The notes beneath the pieces are model-generated. The model made no database searches and had not been told where the DNA came from. It saw nothing but the letters and a program-made list of their open reading frames with translations. DNA of 64,000 nucleotides from positions 20,768 to 84,767 of the forward strand of contig CALKCK010000024.1 in assembly GCA_938083195.1 (NCBI GenBank). The letters run 5' to 3'. Positions 33,455 through 42,533 of this stretch are shown here, piece by piece. The number at the start of each line of letters is the position of its first letter. Within the stretch, counting starts at the first letter, position 1. Source of the DNA: an uncultured Pirellulaceae bacterium. Lineage in GTDB: Bacteria > Planctomycetota > Planctomycetia > Pirellulales > Pirellulaceae. Made by a program: the position numbers and the translations under genes.

Positions 33455-34831
33455 TTAATTTTGTTTGGATTGTGGATCGTCGAGGCGCGTCATTGTCCAC
33501 TGCTGAGTTTGTCCATTTTCGAAATGAACGAGTGCGCCGGCTTCGTTTTCCGTGAGGTTGTAGAGTCCAGTTTCCATGATCGGCCATTGTTTCCCAATGG
33601 GGCCCCAAGCGGCACGCTGGCTCTCCTTGTCGACGGTTCCTTCAATCTCGAACGAATCGTCTGAGAGAGTGTTTTGGAAGGTGCCTCCGATTAACCCCTC
33701 TTTGCTAATCGCAAGTTGAAGGTAAAGGGTGGCGTTTTCAACGGAGCCTTCGTTTTCAGTGATCGCGAAAACACCTAGCGGAAGCCATTCTACATCGTTT
33801 GGGTCAACCTTCGGAGCGCTTTCAGCAATTGTTTGTGCTTGCTGTGAATACTCTTCAGGCGTGCCAACAGGATTCCCTTGGTAGTAAACCTGATCTCCCT
33901 CGTAGTAGATATTAGTTCCGTAATCATAGTAGACCGGCTGTCGATTGATTCCATTGAGCCACCAACCAGTGATCGCTCCGGCAGTGGCATATGCCCACCA
34001 GTTATTGTTGTATCGATTCCAGTGATAGCGGTAATTTGGGTATCTGCCCCAGTAACCTGGGCCGTAAGCTGGCAGATGGACGGGGCGGGGAGGGCGGTAG
34101 CCGGGCGGACGGTAACCAATTGGACGTGAGCCGGGTGGACGATAGCCTGGTGGGCGTTTAACGGGTTTGATTTTGGCAGGGTAGTGGACGGGGCGAACGG
34201 CGTTAGCTGGTGGGATTTTCATTCCTGGTTTCGTCGCCGGTTTCGGCATTGGACGCGTTCCAGGTCGGGGATTGGGGAGAGGTGTTGGTTGGACGGCGGG
34301 CTTGTTGATTGGATTGGCAGGTAACGTCGATGGTCGATCTTTTAAAAAGTTTCCAGCCGCCCCGCCTTGAGGGCGTTGGGATGGTTTGGTTGACGGCTTT
34401 CGGAAATCCATGAATTGATTGATTTGCGAAGGCGTTGGACGGGCGTTGGATGCACCGTTGCCAGGGCGGGTGGTTGGTCGCCCGGTTTGGGGGCGAGTTT
34501 GGGGGCGAGTTTTACTTCCACCGGTTGAGGGGCGGGGGCTGGTGGGCGATTTTAGGTTGGGTTGTTTTTTATTGGAAAAGTTGGCGGAGGGGCGAGTGGT
34601 GGGCTGTCGACTCGGTTTGATTTTAGGAGTTGGCCTTGCCTGCGAAGGGCGGTGCATCGAAGGCGAATGGCTGACGGAGGGACGTGACGTTGCCTTCTTG
34701 GACGGCATTGCACGATTTTTACTCTTGCTGTGTTTGGCTGCTCCCCGTTGAGCCACCGCTTCGTTCGCGATCAAACTTAGTCCAAAGAATAAGAAAGTTG
34801 CCAACCGTATTTGATTTGTAGATGGATTCAT
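33455..34831 (-). CDS. secreted Pro/Arg/Lys/Ser-rich protein with conserved C-terminal domain
   Basis: A 458-residue exported protein. The signal peptide (about 1-27, ending at AVAQ) leads into a basic Pro/Arg/Ser/Thr-rich region (about 30-240) with RPTTRPGN-type runs, then PGYRPPGSRPIGYRPPGYRPP repeats, and a Trp/Tyr/Asn-rich patch (YNNNWWAYATAGAITGWWLN). The C-terminal domain (about 305-450), with WLPLGVFAIT and GTVDKESQRAAWGP then METGLYNLTENEAGALV, is clearly related to that of the Gly-rich protein at 23682-25481. It follows DUF4440 copy C by 41 bases on the same strand, the same order as cassette B. Likely a surface or matrix protein. Confidence 0.85.
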   Translation of the reverse strand: MNPSTNQIRLATFLFFGLSLIANEAVAQRGAAKHSKSKNRAMPSKKATSRPSVSHSPSMHRPSQARPTPKIKPSRQPTTRPSANFSNKKQPNLKSPTSPRPSTGGSKTRPQTRPQTGRPTTRPGNGASNARPTPSQINQFMDFRKPSTKPSQRPQGGAAGNFLKDRPSTLPANPINKPAVQPTPLPNPRPGTRPMPKPATKPGMKIPPANAVRPVHYPAKIKPVKRPPGYRPPGSRPIGYRPPGYRPPRPVHLPAYGPGYWGRYPNYRYHWNRYNNNWWAYATAGAITGWWLNGINRQPVYYDYGTNIYYEGDQVYYQGNPVGTPEEYSQQAQTIAESAPKVDPNDVEWLPLGVFAITENEGSVENATLYLQLAISKEGLIGGTFQNTLSDDSFEIEGTVDKESQRAAWGPIGKQWPIMETGLYNLTENEAGALVHFENGQTQQWTMTRLDDPQSKQN

Positions 34832-34872
34832 CGCTAAAGCTCTTGCGAATAATGGATAAGTAAGGACGGAGA

Positions 34873-35805
34873 TTATTTTTTTCGTGAGCGAATGCTCTCA
34901 ATATTTGGCATAAGTTGACCATCAATTACGCGGTTCGTTTTTTTCCAACTGTGCTCACCATTTTCATGCAACTGGAAAACACCGCTGAATGAACCGGAAC
35001 CACCATCGGCAAATTTGGCGACTGACTGAACTGTCCACTGGTCATCTCCAGCATGCCATGTTCCCTTAATTAGTCCGCCATCTGAATCAAAAAGCCAACT
35101 GCGGATTAGCTTTGCATTCGCATCCCAACCAATAATTTGCAAGCCCGAGGCGATCGTTTCATTAGACGCATCTAGGACAGTGAATTTTCGACTAATAAAG
35201 TTTTGATTCACGGTCCATTGGCAAGTGTATTCGATCTGATGGCCCGAAGCTGTTGCTGTCCATTGACCAATCAGCCATTCCAATTTTTTAAGCTGAGCAT
35301 AATTGGAATTTGCTACTTCAGATTCGGTTTCGCTGACGCGATCGATCAGCCATTTGTTTTTTTGCTTTACAAAGACGACATCATAATCTGACTGAGTGGT
35401 TTGTCCTTCTTCCACGATAACCGTTACCCTGCCCTGTTCGAGTGCAACATTTGGAGAAATGAATTCAATTGAGTCCGTTTCAAGCGAGATGTTAATCGAA
35501 GGCGTGCTGCTGAAAAGAACTTCAAATTGCTTGCGCATCGCTGCCCGCCCCGTTGTCTTCTTGCCGCTGGTTTGGCTGGAATAAACGCCGGTATTGGACC
35601 AGTGGGAAACTAGCGTTTCTATATTCTGGGAGTTAAAGGCAGACTCGTAGGAAGCGATCACCTGTTCAATGGAACGCCTGTCCTGCTCGTTGAGGTCTTG
35701 CGATTCTAACGGGGTTTCCTTCGATGGCGTTTGTTGGGAGTTCACGGGATTAATCATTCCCAGCGATATAAATCCAGCCAGGGCGAATAATAAGTAATGG
35801 TGCAT
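34873..35805 (-). CDS. secreted DUF4440/SnoaL-like protein with lipocalin-like C-terminus (copy C)
   Basis: About 310 residues. The signal peptide (MHHYLLFALAGFISLGMI..., cleaved near VNSQ) is followed by a DUF4440/SnoaL domain (IASYESAFNSQNIETLVSHW and TTGRAAMRKQFEVLF) and a C-terminal domain with EWLIGQWTATASG, LQIIGWDANAKLIRSWLFDS and FADGGSGSFSGVF. ATG 35805 is preceded by GAGGA at a spacing of five to six bases and so is preferred to the frame start at 35841. It is a paralogue of 16171-17079 and 22655-23620. The low-complexity protein gene follows 41 bases downstream, as in cassette B. Confidence 0.87.
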   Translation of the reverse strand: MHHYLLFALAGFISLGMINPVNSQQTPSKETPLESQDLNEQDRRSIEQVIASYESAFNSQNIETLVSHWSNTGVYSSQTSGKKTTGRAAMRKQFEVLFSSTPSINISLETDSIEFISPNVALEQGRVTVIVEEGQTTQSDYDVVFVKQKNKWLIDRVSETESEVANSNYAQLKKLEWLIGQWTATASGHQIEYTCQWTVNQNFISRKFTVLDASNETIASGLQIIGWDANAKLIRSWLFDSDGGLIKGTWHAGDDQWTVQSVAKFADGGSGSFSGVFQLHENGEHSWKKTNRVIDGQLMPNIESIRSRKK

Positions 35806-36180
35806 GGTTTCCTCGACCTCAGTTGATTTGCTCGGACTCATGTATTTATTCGAGCTCAGTTTGCGTTAGTAAAATTGTAAAGCATCGTCATGAGATCTGG
35901 AATGACTTGGCCTCTGCCAGCGAAGGTACCCCGTAAAAGGTATGGTTTTAGATATGGTTTTTTTCGGGGTTGGAGGGCTATCGGTGAGTGTCGGCGGAAG
36001 CTGGGTTTCGCTAGCAATCTTGGTTACTTCTTATTCTGGCATTTGGAAGCCAAGGGGGTATGGGTTAAGTTTCCAGACGCAACATTGGTTTTCATTCGGT
36101 TCCTACCATGAAAATCGAGTCGTGTTCACGGACGAGCTCGACGCAATTTAGAAGAGACTTGGCGCACGAAAGTCATTCGA
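35806..36180. other. gene-free divergent gap between DUF4440 copy C and the MscS gene
   Basis: About 375 bases. Two short open frames on the plus strand (35890-36111 and 35942-36151) have no conserved features and no good start site. No clear promoter or hairpin is seen. Confidence 0.35.
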
Positions 36181-38529
36181 ATGATTCGATTACTCTTTAG
36201 CCGGCGGATTGCCAATTGGGCATTTATAGTATTGTTGGGGATATTCCCCTGTTGGTGTGCGGTTGCCAGCAGCCAGACCCCCGTAGACTTAGTTGTCAAA
36301 AAAGCCGCCACCGCCAAGCCTACGGTGTCCGATCAATTTTGGCCGAACCGCCAAGATATTATTCGGCAGCTCGAACGAAATGATTCTGAGCTTAGCCGAG
36401 CTGAGGTGCAGTTGCGGGCAACCGAATCGGATCAGAGCACCGCGTGGTTAACCGAGTCGATTCAGACCCAAATTGCGCAGCGCAAGTTTTTGAAAACGGT
36501 GTACCAGCAACATCTGTCATTGCTCGCCACGATTGCCTCGAGTGACATTACCAATGACGAACTAGAGAAAGAGTTAGAGAGTTTCAACGATCGCCAAATC
36601 GCCGTCAGTGAAATGCTATCTTTTGGGGAAGTCGAACGACTCAGAGCGGTCTTTGATAATGAGAATAATCGAATCGCAACAATTGAAGCGGAGATTGAGT
36701 CGATCAAGGGGATGAAAGAAGGGGCGCGGACGCGACTCGAGGATTTCGAGCGAACGCTTCGGCAAGCCACGGAGGCCAGTGAGGACGAAGTCGAATCGAT
36801 CGAGTCAACGAAACAAAAGAGAAAACGAGATACGCTTAAGTTATCGATTGAGATCAGTAAATCATCGATTGGCAAAATGGTTTTGGAGCTTCAGATTCTC
36901 TCCGGTCAATTAATTGTTCACCAGAGCCGAGTGGATCAATTAAGCAAAATCTTGGAAGCTTCTCCGCAAAAGACGATTATTTCCCAGTCTGATTTGAATC
37001 AGCAAAACGCCCAATTGGCTGAACGTGAGAGGGAAATTCGAGGCGAGTTGGTTGGGCTTCAGGAATTGTTGACGGAATTGCAGGTTAAGTTTGACAAGAC
37101 GCTTCAACACGAAGGGCTTGACTCGAAAGCACGTCTTCAAGTTTTTTCGATTCATGAATTACTCCAAGAGAATTATCGATTACGGGCTTCGTATTTGAAT
37201 GCTTCGATTTCGGAAATTTATGCTCTGCAATATCTGTGGCGCGTTCGGTTCGAAATTGCCAATAATCTGCTCAGTGACGAATTGGTGAAGGATGCCGTTT
37301 CACGTGTTGAACAGCTCGACAATCGGTTGTCGAATTCTAAGTCATTGGTTGAGTTGCATTTGGATCAGGTCAGAGGCCTGAGTTCAGCCCCTCGGTTAGA
37401 ACTTGTTTCCGATACGGAGACGATGCAATTACTTGCCAGTTGGCGTGCTTTGAGCCGCGTTGCGGTGAGTGAGTTTTTTAAAGATGGCAATCAAAGACTG
37501 TTGCAAATTGAAATTGCTGAACAGTTGTCTCAGCGAGTTAACGAGGAACTCGAACGCGAAGGGTTGACCGCTGCGGAAAATTGGAGCTGGGGTTTGTTGT
37601 CAACGACTGCCAAGCAATGGTGGGATTTTGAATTCTTTAGTGTTGACGATCGTTCTATTACTGCGGGGAAAATATTGTCGGGTTTTCTCATGCTGTTTGT
37701 CGGCTTGTTTGTCAGCCGTCACACCAGTCACGTGATTGGACCCCGGTTGTTGCGGCGTTGCGGCGTTCACGAGGGGGGAATGCCTGCGTTTCAGACGATT
37801 TTCTTTTATTTACTTTGCGTTGGTTTTTGTTTTTTGACACTTGAGTGGCTTAATATACCGTTTACTGTTTTTGCGTTTCTTGGTGGAGCGGCCGCGATTG
37901 CCATCGGTTTTGGCAGTCAGACATTGCTAAATAATTTCATCTCTGGCTTGATTATTTTAGGGGAGCGTCCGGTACGGGTTGGCGACCTCATTGAAATTGA
38001 CGACGTTCGCGGCAACATTACACAAATCGGTGCGAGAAGCACGAAATTACTGACGGGTGAGAATCTCGAGATCATTGTTCCTAATTCAAAGTTTATGGAA
38101 CAGAGACTGATAAATTGGACTCTGTCGAGCAATGAAATTCGCACAGTAATTAAAATTGGCGTTGCCTATGGTTCGCCGACTAATAAAGTTATTTCACTCC
38201 TTCAAACCGCATTAAAAGAATGCCCTGCTGTCAATTCAAAACCCGAGCCAATTGTGTTGTTTGCCGATTTTGGTGCAGATGCGCTGCAGTTTGAATTGCA
38301 CTTTTGGGTTCACATGCAGCGTTTGATGGAAGGCAAGAAAGCCGAAAGCGATGTGCGACGAAAAATTGATGAGGTTCTTCGGGCACATGACATTTGTGTC
38401 GCGTTCCCGCAGCGAGATATTCATCTTGACGTCAAAGATCCAATTCAAGTGAGCTTGGCAGAGTTCCAATCACCACGAGTTACTGCCTATACTCATCCGG
38501 GAACTAGTGGGGTTCGTCGGGCGGCTTAG
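36181..38529 (+). CDS. MscS-family mechanosensitive channel with long periplasmic coiled coil
   Basis: A 782-residue inner-membrane channel. The signal or first helix (about 10-30) is followed by about 450 residues of helical coiled coil in the periplasm (for example LERNDSELSRAEVQLRATES), as in MscK/YbdG-like large members. Two or three membrane helices precede the pore (about 490-570; LFVGLFVSRHTSHVIG, IFFYLLCVGFCFLTLEW). The pore helix and MscS core follow: GGAAAIAIGFGSQTLLNNFISG and PVRVGDLIEIDDVRGNITQIG, then a cytoplasmic domain ending FPQRDIHLDV. It would open under membrane tension and release solutes after osmotic downshift. The gene is alone on the plus strand, convergent with the PGPGW-like gene. 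Confidence 0.92.
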   Translation: MIRLLFSRRIANWAFIVLLGIFPCWCAVASSQTPVDLVVKKAATAKPTVSDQFWPNRQDIIRQLERNDSELSRAEVQLRATESDQSTAWLTESIQTQIAQRKFLKTVYQQHLSLLATIASSDITNDELEKELESFNDRQIAVSEMLSFGEVERLRAVFDNENNRIATIEAEIESIKGMKEGARTRLEDFERTLRQATEASEDEVESIESTKQKRKRDTLKLSIEISKSSIGKMVLELQILSGQLIVHQSRVDQLSKILEASPQKTIISQSDLNQQNAQLAEREREIRGELVGLQELLTELQVKFDKTLQHEGLDSKARLQVFSIHELLQENYRLRASYLNASISEIYALQYLWRVRFEIANNLLSDELVKDAVSRVEQLDNRLSNSKSLVELHLDQVRGLSSAPRLELVSDTETMQLLASWRALSRVAVSEFFKDGNQRLLQIEIAEQLSQRVNEELEREGLTAAENWSWGLLSTTAKQWWDFEFFSVDDRSITAGKILSGFLMLFVGLFVSRHTSHVIGPRLLRRCGVHEGGMPAFQTIFFYLLCVGFCFLTLEWLNIPFTVFAFLGGAAAIAIGFGSQTLLNNFISGLIILGERPVRVGDLIEIDDVRGNITQIGARSTKLLTGENLEIIVPNSKFMEQRLINWTLSSNEIRTVIKIGVAYGSPTNKVISLLQTALKECPAVNSKPEPIVLFADFGADALQFELHFWVHMQRLMEGKKAESDVRRKIDEVLRAHDICVAFPQRDIHLDVKDPIQVSLAEFQSPRVTAYTHPGTSGVRRAA

Positions 38530-38547
38530 TTTTTAATCGCCTCGTGC

Positions 38548-38994
38548 TTAATCGTTCTTTTCGGTCGGCTCACTGAAGTGCGGTCGTAACGGTTTCCGTT
38601 TGGCTGCGGTCCTCATTCGATTGATCGTTCGGAAAATTTGTGGCTTGGTCAGGATTTTTCGGACAAGTTTTTGTTTGCCTGGGAAATCGAGCAGCATTAA
38701 ACCAACCAAGATTGAGAGAATGCCCTGGCCAGGTGTTATCAGCATGACGAATCCGACAATCAGGAAGATTGATCCTAAAATGTTGCGGCCAAGTTTGGAG
38801 AGCCAGTGCTTCCAATTGCCCTCGGCGGATTCGCTGGAAGTTGGATTTGAGAGATAGTCGACCGGGAGCCTCAGTAACACGATCGAAACCCCAAAGGCAC
38901 TGAAGGCAAATGCAATCAGAGACAATGTGATTAACCAGGGCACAAAATTCCCCCAGGGGAGATTTTGAAGCTCTGGGAGATACTGGTTGAGCAT
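38548..38994 (-). CDS. PGPGW-like small membrane protein
   Basis: A 148-residue protein with an N-terminal helix (about 15-40) and a second helical pair (about 85-118; SIFLIVGFVMLITPGQGIL, SILVGLMLLDFP). The pattern TPGQG followed by a hydrophobic helix matches the PGPGW putative transmembrane family, with Q in place of the second P and I for W. The C-terminus is basic and presumably cytoplasmic. The family has no known function. It ends 18 bases from the end of the MscS gene on the other strand. Confidence 0.7.
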   Translation of the reverse strand: MLNQYLPELQNLPWGNFVPWLITLSLIAFAFSAFGVSIVLLRLPVDYLSNPTSSESAEGNWKHWLSKLGRNILGSIFLIVGFVMLITPGQGILSILVGLMLLDFPGKQKLVRKILTKPQIFRTINRMRTAAKRKPLRPHFSEPTEKND

Positions 38995-39437
38995 TGAGGT
39001 TTACCGAGATACGCGACTTTTGACTTGAGCGAGACTTCGTCCGAGTCGAAACTCGGGAGTTTTTGATCATAACCGGTTGACCGTTTGCGCCAATGTGGTT
39101 CTCGCCATAGGTTGCTCGGGCTCAGGTTGTGTTGTTGGAATCCAGAGCGTGGACAGGCAATTTCGTATTGCGTGACGGAGGGAGTCAGGGAGAGCGGTGG
39201 TGTGCGTCTTCAGGCTCTCTGAGAGGTGGCTTAATCTCTGGTGTGAGTTCGTTGCGAGCACGGTGAATTGGGGCATTCACGCATCCCAGCGAGGGCTTGT
39301 AACAATTGTGTCCGACGAAAGCAGCCTTTAGTTAAGCTATAACGGTTAAAACGCCAATAATTTCCGACTTTTTCGCTTGAAACCCGCCCCCTTCCGTTTT
39401 ATGATTGCGCCGTCAAATTTTCCCCGGAACAAGAACA
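38995..39437. promoter_or_regulatory. intergenic region with sigma70-type promoter at 39377-39405
   Basis: About 440 bases without a convincing gene; the open frame at 39067-39276 (minus) has no supporting features. TTGAAA (39377-39382) and TATGAT (39400-39405) are 17 bases apart, a good housekeeping promoter for the gene at 39438, giving a leader of about 25 bases. Confidence 0.55.
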
Positions 39438-40922
39438 ATGAAGAACACAAAAATTCAAATTTTTACACTGTTGGCTTTCTGCGTTACCCTCCTCTCGGTA
39501 ACCTCAGCAAACGCTCAGTTTGAGAACGCCGCAAAATGGGTGCCCGAGAATGCTAACTGTCTCGTGATGGTGCAGGCTGAGAATATTCTCAACAGCGCGA
39601 TTGGACGCCGCGAGAATTGGGCGACTGACCGATCTGCTGCGTTTCGATCGGGTGCTTCTTTCTTTCCACCGACGACCAAGCGAATTCTGATGGGCTCGCA
39701 AATTGATTTTGAATTTTTGGATTCAGTCTATCACGTCGGCGTGTTTGAGAAAAAAGGTAGTGAGATCAATCTGGTAGAGGTTTCCAAGAGAGTCAATGGA
39801 AACATTGCAACGATTGGTGGCAAGCAGGCGCTTGAGTTGCCGAACAACTCTTACCTCATCAAAGTCGACAACACGACTCTGGTTACAATGACTCCGTCGA
39901 ATCGCCAGATGACAACCCGTTGGTTGGCAAAAACAAGCAATGGAAAGATGAGAGTTTCTCCTTATCTTGCAGAGGCTGTTAAGTTCGCCGACCAGAATGC
40001 TCAAGTAATTGTTGCGTTTGATCTTGAAGGCGTTCTTGATCCCGCTGAAGTTGAAAAACGTTTAGTCTCAAGTGGTGCAGTACTTGAAGTGTCTGCCGCT
40101 GCAGTAACGAAAACTCTTTCAACGTTGCGAGGCGTGACATTAGGCGTGACGGTCAACGACAAAATTTCGGGTGCGATCAAAATTGATTTTTCATCAGATC
40201 CCTCGAATGTCACACCAGTAAGCAAGGCGATCTTGATTGCTGCGTTGAAGAAAAACGGTTTGATGATCGACGACATTGCTTCATGGAATGTAAGTTCAAG
40301 CGGCAACCAGATTCTCCTTTCAGGTCCAATGACATCTGAAGGATTTCGTCAAATCGGTAGTCTAGTGCATCAGCCTCTCGAAGATGACATGCACGGTGCT
40401 AGTGGCAGCGTTACTTCGAGTGCCGAGCCAACTAAGCAAAATATGGCAACGAAGACTAAGCAGTATCTCGGTGACATTGATCACATTCTCGAGATTCAGC
40501 GGAAGAAAAAGGAAGAGCAGTTAGACACGTATGCCAAATGGTTTGATCGTTACGCACGCCAGATTGATGGAATTTCAATTCTCGGTGTTGACCCGATTGC
40601 GATCGACTTCGGAACCTACGTTGGTAACGCTTTCCGCGATATTTCCGGTGACCTTAACACCAGTGATCTTTCCAAGAACGAGGCAGTCTCGTCTCAGGGT
40701 TTCTCTGGACCGGGCGGTGGTCGGTGGAATTACGGATATGGTTACGGTTACGGATACGGAACCATCAATGGGCGTAACTACACCCGTGACAGTCGTCGTA
40801 ACGCAAGTGCACTTGGTACCGAAAAGGGTATGAATCAGAAGAGCGATACGTTGCGTCAGATCGATGCCAAAGAAAGTCAAGTCAAAAGAGCGCTGACTGA
40901 GAAGTACCAAATTAACTTCTAA
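39438..40922 (+). CDS. secreted hypothetical protein with Gly-Tyr tract
   Basis: About 494 residues. The signal peptide (MKNTKIQIFTLLAFCVTLLS..., cleaved after ANAQ) is followed by a folded-looking region of about 300 residues with alternating strands (CLVMVQAENILNSAIGR, VIVAFDLEGVLDPAEVEKRL). A helical, charged segment comes next (ILEIQRKKKEEQLDTYAKWF), then a short Gly/Tyr tract (YGYGYGYGYG) and a basic tail. I do not recognise the domain; proteins of this kind are common in planctomycetes. ATG 39438 is chosen from the signal peptide and the promoter 33 bases upstream. A strong terminator follows. Confidence 0.78.
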   Translation: MKNTKIQIFTLLAFCVTLLSVTSANAQFENAAKWVPENANCLVMVQAENILNSAIGRRENWATDRSAAFRSGASFFPPTTKRILMGSQIDFEFLDSVYHVGVFEKKGSEINLVEVSKRVNGNIATIGGKQALELPNNSYLIKVDNTTLVTMTPSNRQMTTRWLAKTSNGKMRVSPYLAEAVKFADQNAQVIVAFDLEGVLDPAEVEKRLVSSGAVLEVSAAAVTKTLSTLRGVTLGVTVNDKISGAIKIDFSSDPSNVTPVSKAILIAALKKNGLMIDDIASWNVSSSGNQILLSGPMTSEGFRQIGSLVHQPLEDDMHGASGSVTSSAEPTKQNMATKTKQYLGDIDHILEIQRKKKEEQLDTYAKWFDRYARQIDGISILGVDPIAIDFGTYVGNAFRDISGDLNTSDLSKNEAVSSQGFSGPGGGRWNYGYGYGYGYGTINGRNYTRDSRRNASALGTEKGMNQKSDTLRQIDAKESQVKRALTEKYQINF

Positions 40923-40939
40923 TCAGGGTTCGATAAAAA

Positions 40940-40981
40940 TAAAAACACTCGGTTGCCGCTGGCAACTGAGTGTTTTTTTTT
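40940..40981 (+). terminator. rho-independent terminator of the 39438 gene
   Basis: AAACACTCGGTTGCC pairs with GGCAACTGAGTGTTT (one G-T pair) around a GCT loop, followed by a run of nine T. It begins 17 bases after the stop at 40922. Confidence 0.9.
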
Positions 40982-41020
40982 GCGCTCGTAGCCCTTCGTT
41001 TTGAGCAGGTCGCCGAATAT

Positions 41021-42439
41021 TTACTTCAGTGATTTAAACGCATGTAGCGCCCGCTCTCGCCCTGCTTTGTAGTCCACGACAAACTTTGGATAATCAATTC
41101 CCGAGTTGGAAATCGCTGCCGTCAGTTTCGCAGGGTCATGCAATGCTTTGGCTGGGACTGGTCTGAGTTCTGGGCACATTTTTCTAATGAATAATCCATC
41201 TGGATCAAACCGTTTGCTCTGGCTGAAGGGATTAAAGATGCGGAAATAGGGAACACTATCAGTACCAGTCGATGCCGACCATTGCCAGCCTCCGTTGTTT
41301 GCGGATAGGTCGCCGTCAATTAACTGGCTCATGAAATAACTCTCACCCCACCGCCAATCGATGAGCAGATTTTTAGTTAGAAACATCGCGGTGACCATAC
41401 GGAGTCGATTGTGCATCCAGCCCGTTTGATTTAGCTGTCTCATTCCTGCATCGACAATTGGATAACCCGTGGTTCCAGATTTCCAAGCAGCGAAGTCAGC
41501 TTCGTCTGTTCGCCAGGGAATGCCGTTTGTTTTCGGCTTGAAAGGTTGGTTCATAGAGACTCTTGGGCATGCGACCATGACGTGATTGTAAAAATCTCGC
41601 CAGGTTAATTCGGAGACCCATGTCTTTGCCCCTTCGTTCTCTCCTGCACTCGATTCGAGAATTCGGTCGGCTTCCACAAAACACTGTCGTGCTGAGATAG
41701 CCCCGATGTTTAAGTAAGGGGAGAGCAGGCTCGTACCTCGAACGGACGGAATATCTCGTTGAATGTTGTAAGCTGAAATGTTCTGGGAGAATCTCTCCAA
41801 TCTTTGTTGAGCTTCGTCTTCACCGGCCGGCCACAAATCAGATCGAGTGTTGGAAAAATCAAAACCAGCGACTGTCTCTGGAACAGGATCGCATTTGATC
41901 GGGATTTCTGGTTGAAGCGAAGGTTGGGGCGACGTCGTTATCGTCTCTCTTGCTGTTGAATCCCAGACTCGACGATACGGAGTAAAAACGGAATAAAATT
42001 TCCCTTCCTTTGTGGAAATGGACTTGGGTGGCACAATTATTCGGTCGTGGAACCTCCGTAGTGCAACACCAGCTTGTTCGCAGGCTAGTGAGACTCGGTC
42101 GTCTCGGCGGGATTCGTTGACTTCGTATTCTCGGTTAATAAAGACAGTGTCACAGCCTGTCTCGTTCGCCAAATTTGAGATGCAGGAAGGTGCTCCCTGA
42201 AAGTCATCGCAGGTCCTGATCAGTAATGGGATGTTAAGCTCGGCAAGCCTGTTGGATAGGTTCCGAACGTTTTCAATTAGAAATTTTACTTTACAGTTAG
42301 CATCCCGGTGTTCTTGCCACTGCTTGGGTGTGATCAAGAAAACTCCAACGACGCCGTCGTCAGCGTGTTGCGTTGCTTCGAACAACGCCGTGTTGTCGGA
42401 GATACGTAAATCTCGTCGGAACCAAATCAAAGACCTCAT
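41021..42439 (-). CDS. phr: deoxyribodipyrimidine photolyase (class I, CPD)
   Basis: A 472-residue DNA repair flavoprotein that uses blue light to split UV dimers. The N-terminal antenna domain begins LIWFRRDLRISDNTAL. The FAD-binding C-terminal domain carries the family signatures GWMHNRLRMVTAMFLTK and NGGWQWSASTGTDSVPYFRIFNP, plus SPYLNIGAISARQCF. Length and order are typical of class I CPD photolyases. The Asp in GDLSANNGGWQ sits at the FAD contact. A cryptochrome role is less likely because the repair signature is intact. It is downstream of a membrane protein gene on the same strand. Confidence 0.93.
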   Translation of the reverse strand: MRSLIWFRRDLRISDNTALFEATQHADDGVVGVFLITPKQWQEHRDANCKVKFLIENVRNLSNRLAELNIPLLIRTCDDFQGAPSCISNLANETGCDTVFINREYEVNESRRDDRVSLACEQAGVALRRFHDRIIVPPKSISTKEGKFYSVFTPYRRVWDSTARETITTSPQPSLQPEIPIKCDPVPETVAGFDFSNTRSDLWPAGEDEAQQRLERFSQNISAYNIQRDIPSVRGTSLLSPYLNIGAISARQCFVEADRILESSAGENEGAKTWVSELTWRDFYNHVMVACPRVSMNQPFKPKTNGIPWRTDEADFAAWKSGTTGYPIVDAGMRQLNQTGWMHNRLRMVTAMFLTKNLLIDWRWGESYFMSQLIDGDLSANNGGWQWSASTGTDSVPYFRIFNPFSQSKRFDPDGLFIRKMCPELRPVPAKALHDPAKLTAAISNSGIDYPKFVVDYKAGRERALHAFKSLK

Positions 42440-42533
42440 ACATCATCCGCATCTTGAGAAGGAAAAGCTCTAGGTAACTACGCCAAATCCCGCGAACTCT
42501 TTGATGAAATAACGGCAAATAACTAATAACTTG

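Noticed and set aside
35890..36151. Two plus-strand open frames before the MscS gene
   Set aside because: They overlap each other in different frames, without motifs or ribosome sites.
39067..39276. Minus-strand open frame of 69 codons in the gap before 39438
   Set aside because: No family resemblance, no ribosome site, unusual composition; the promoter for 39438 lies nearby.
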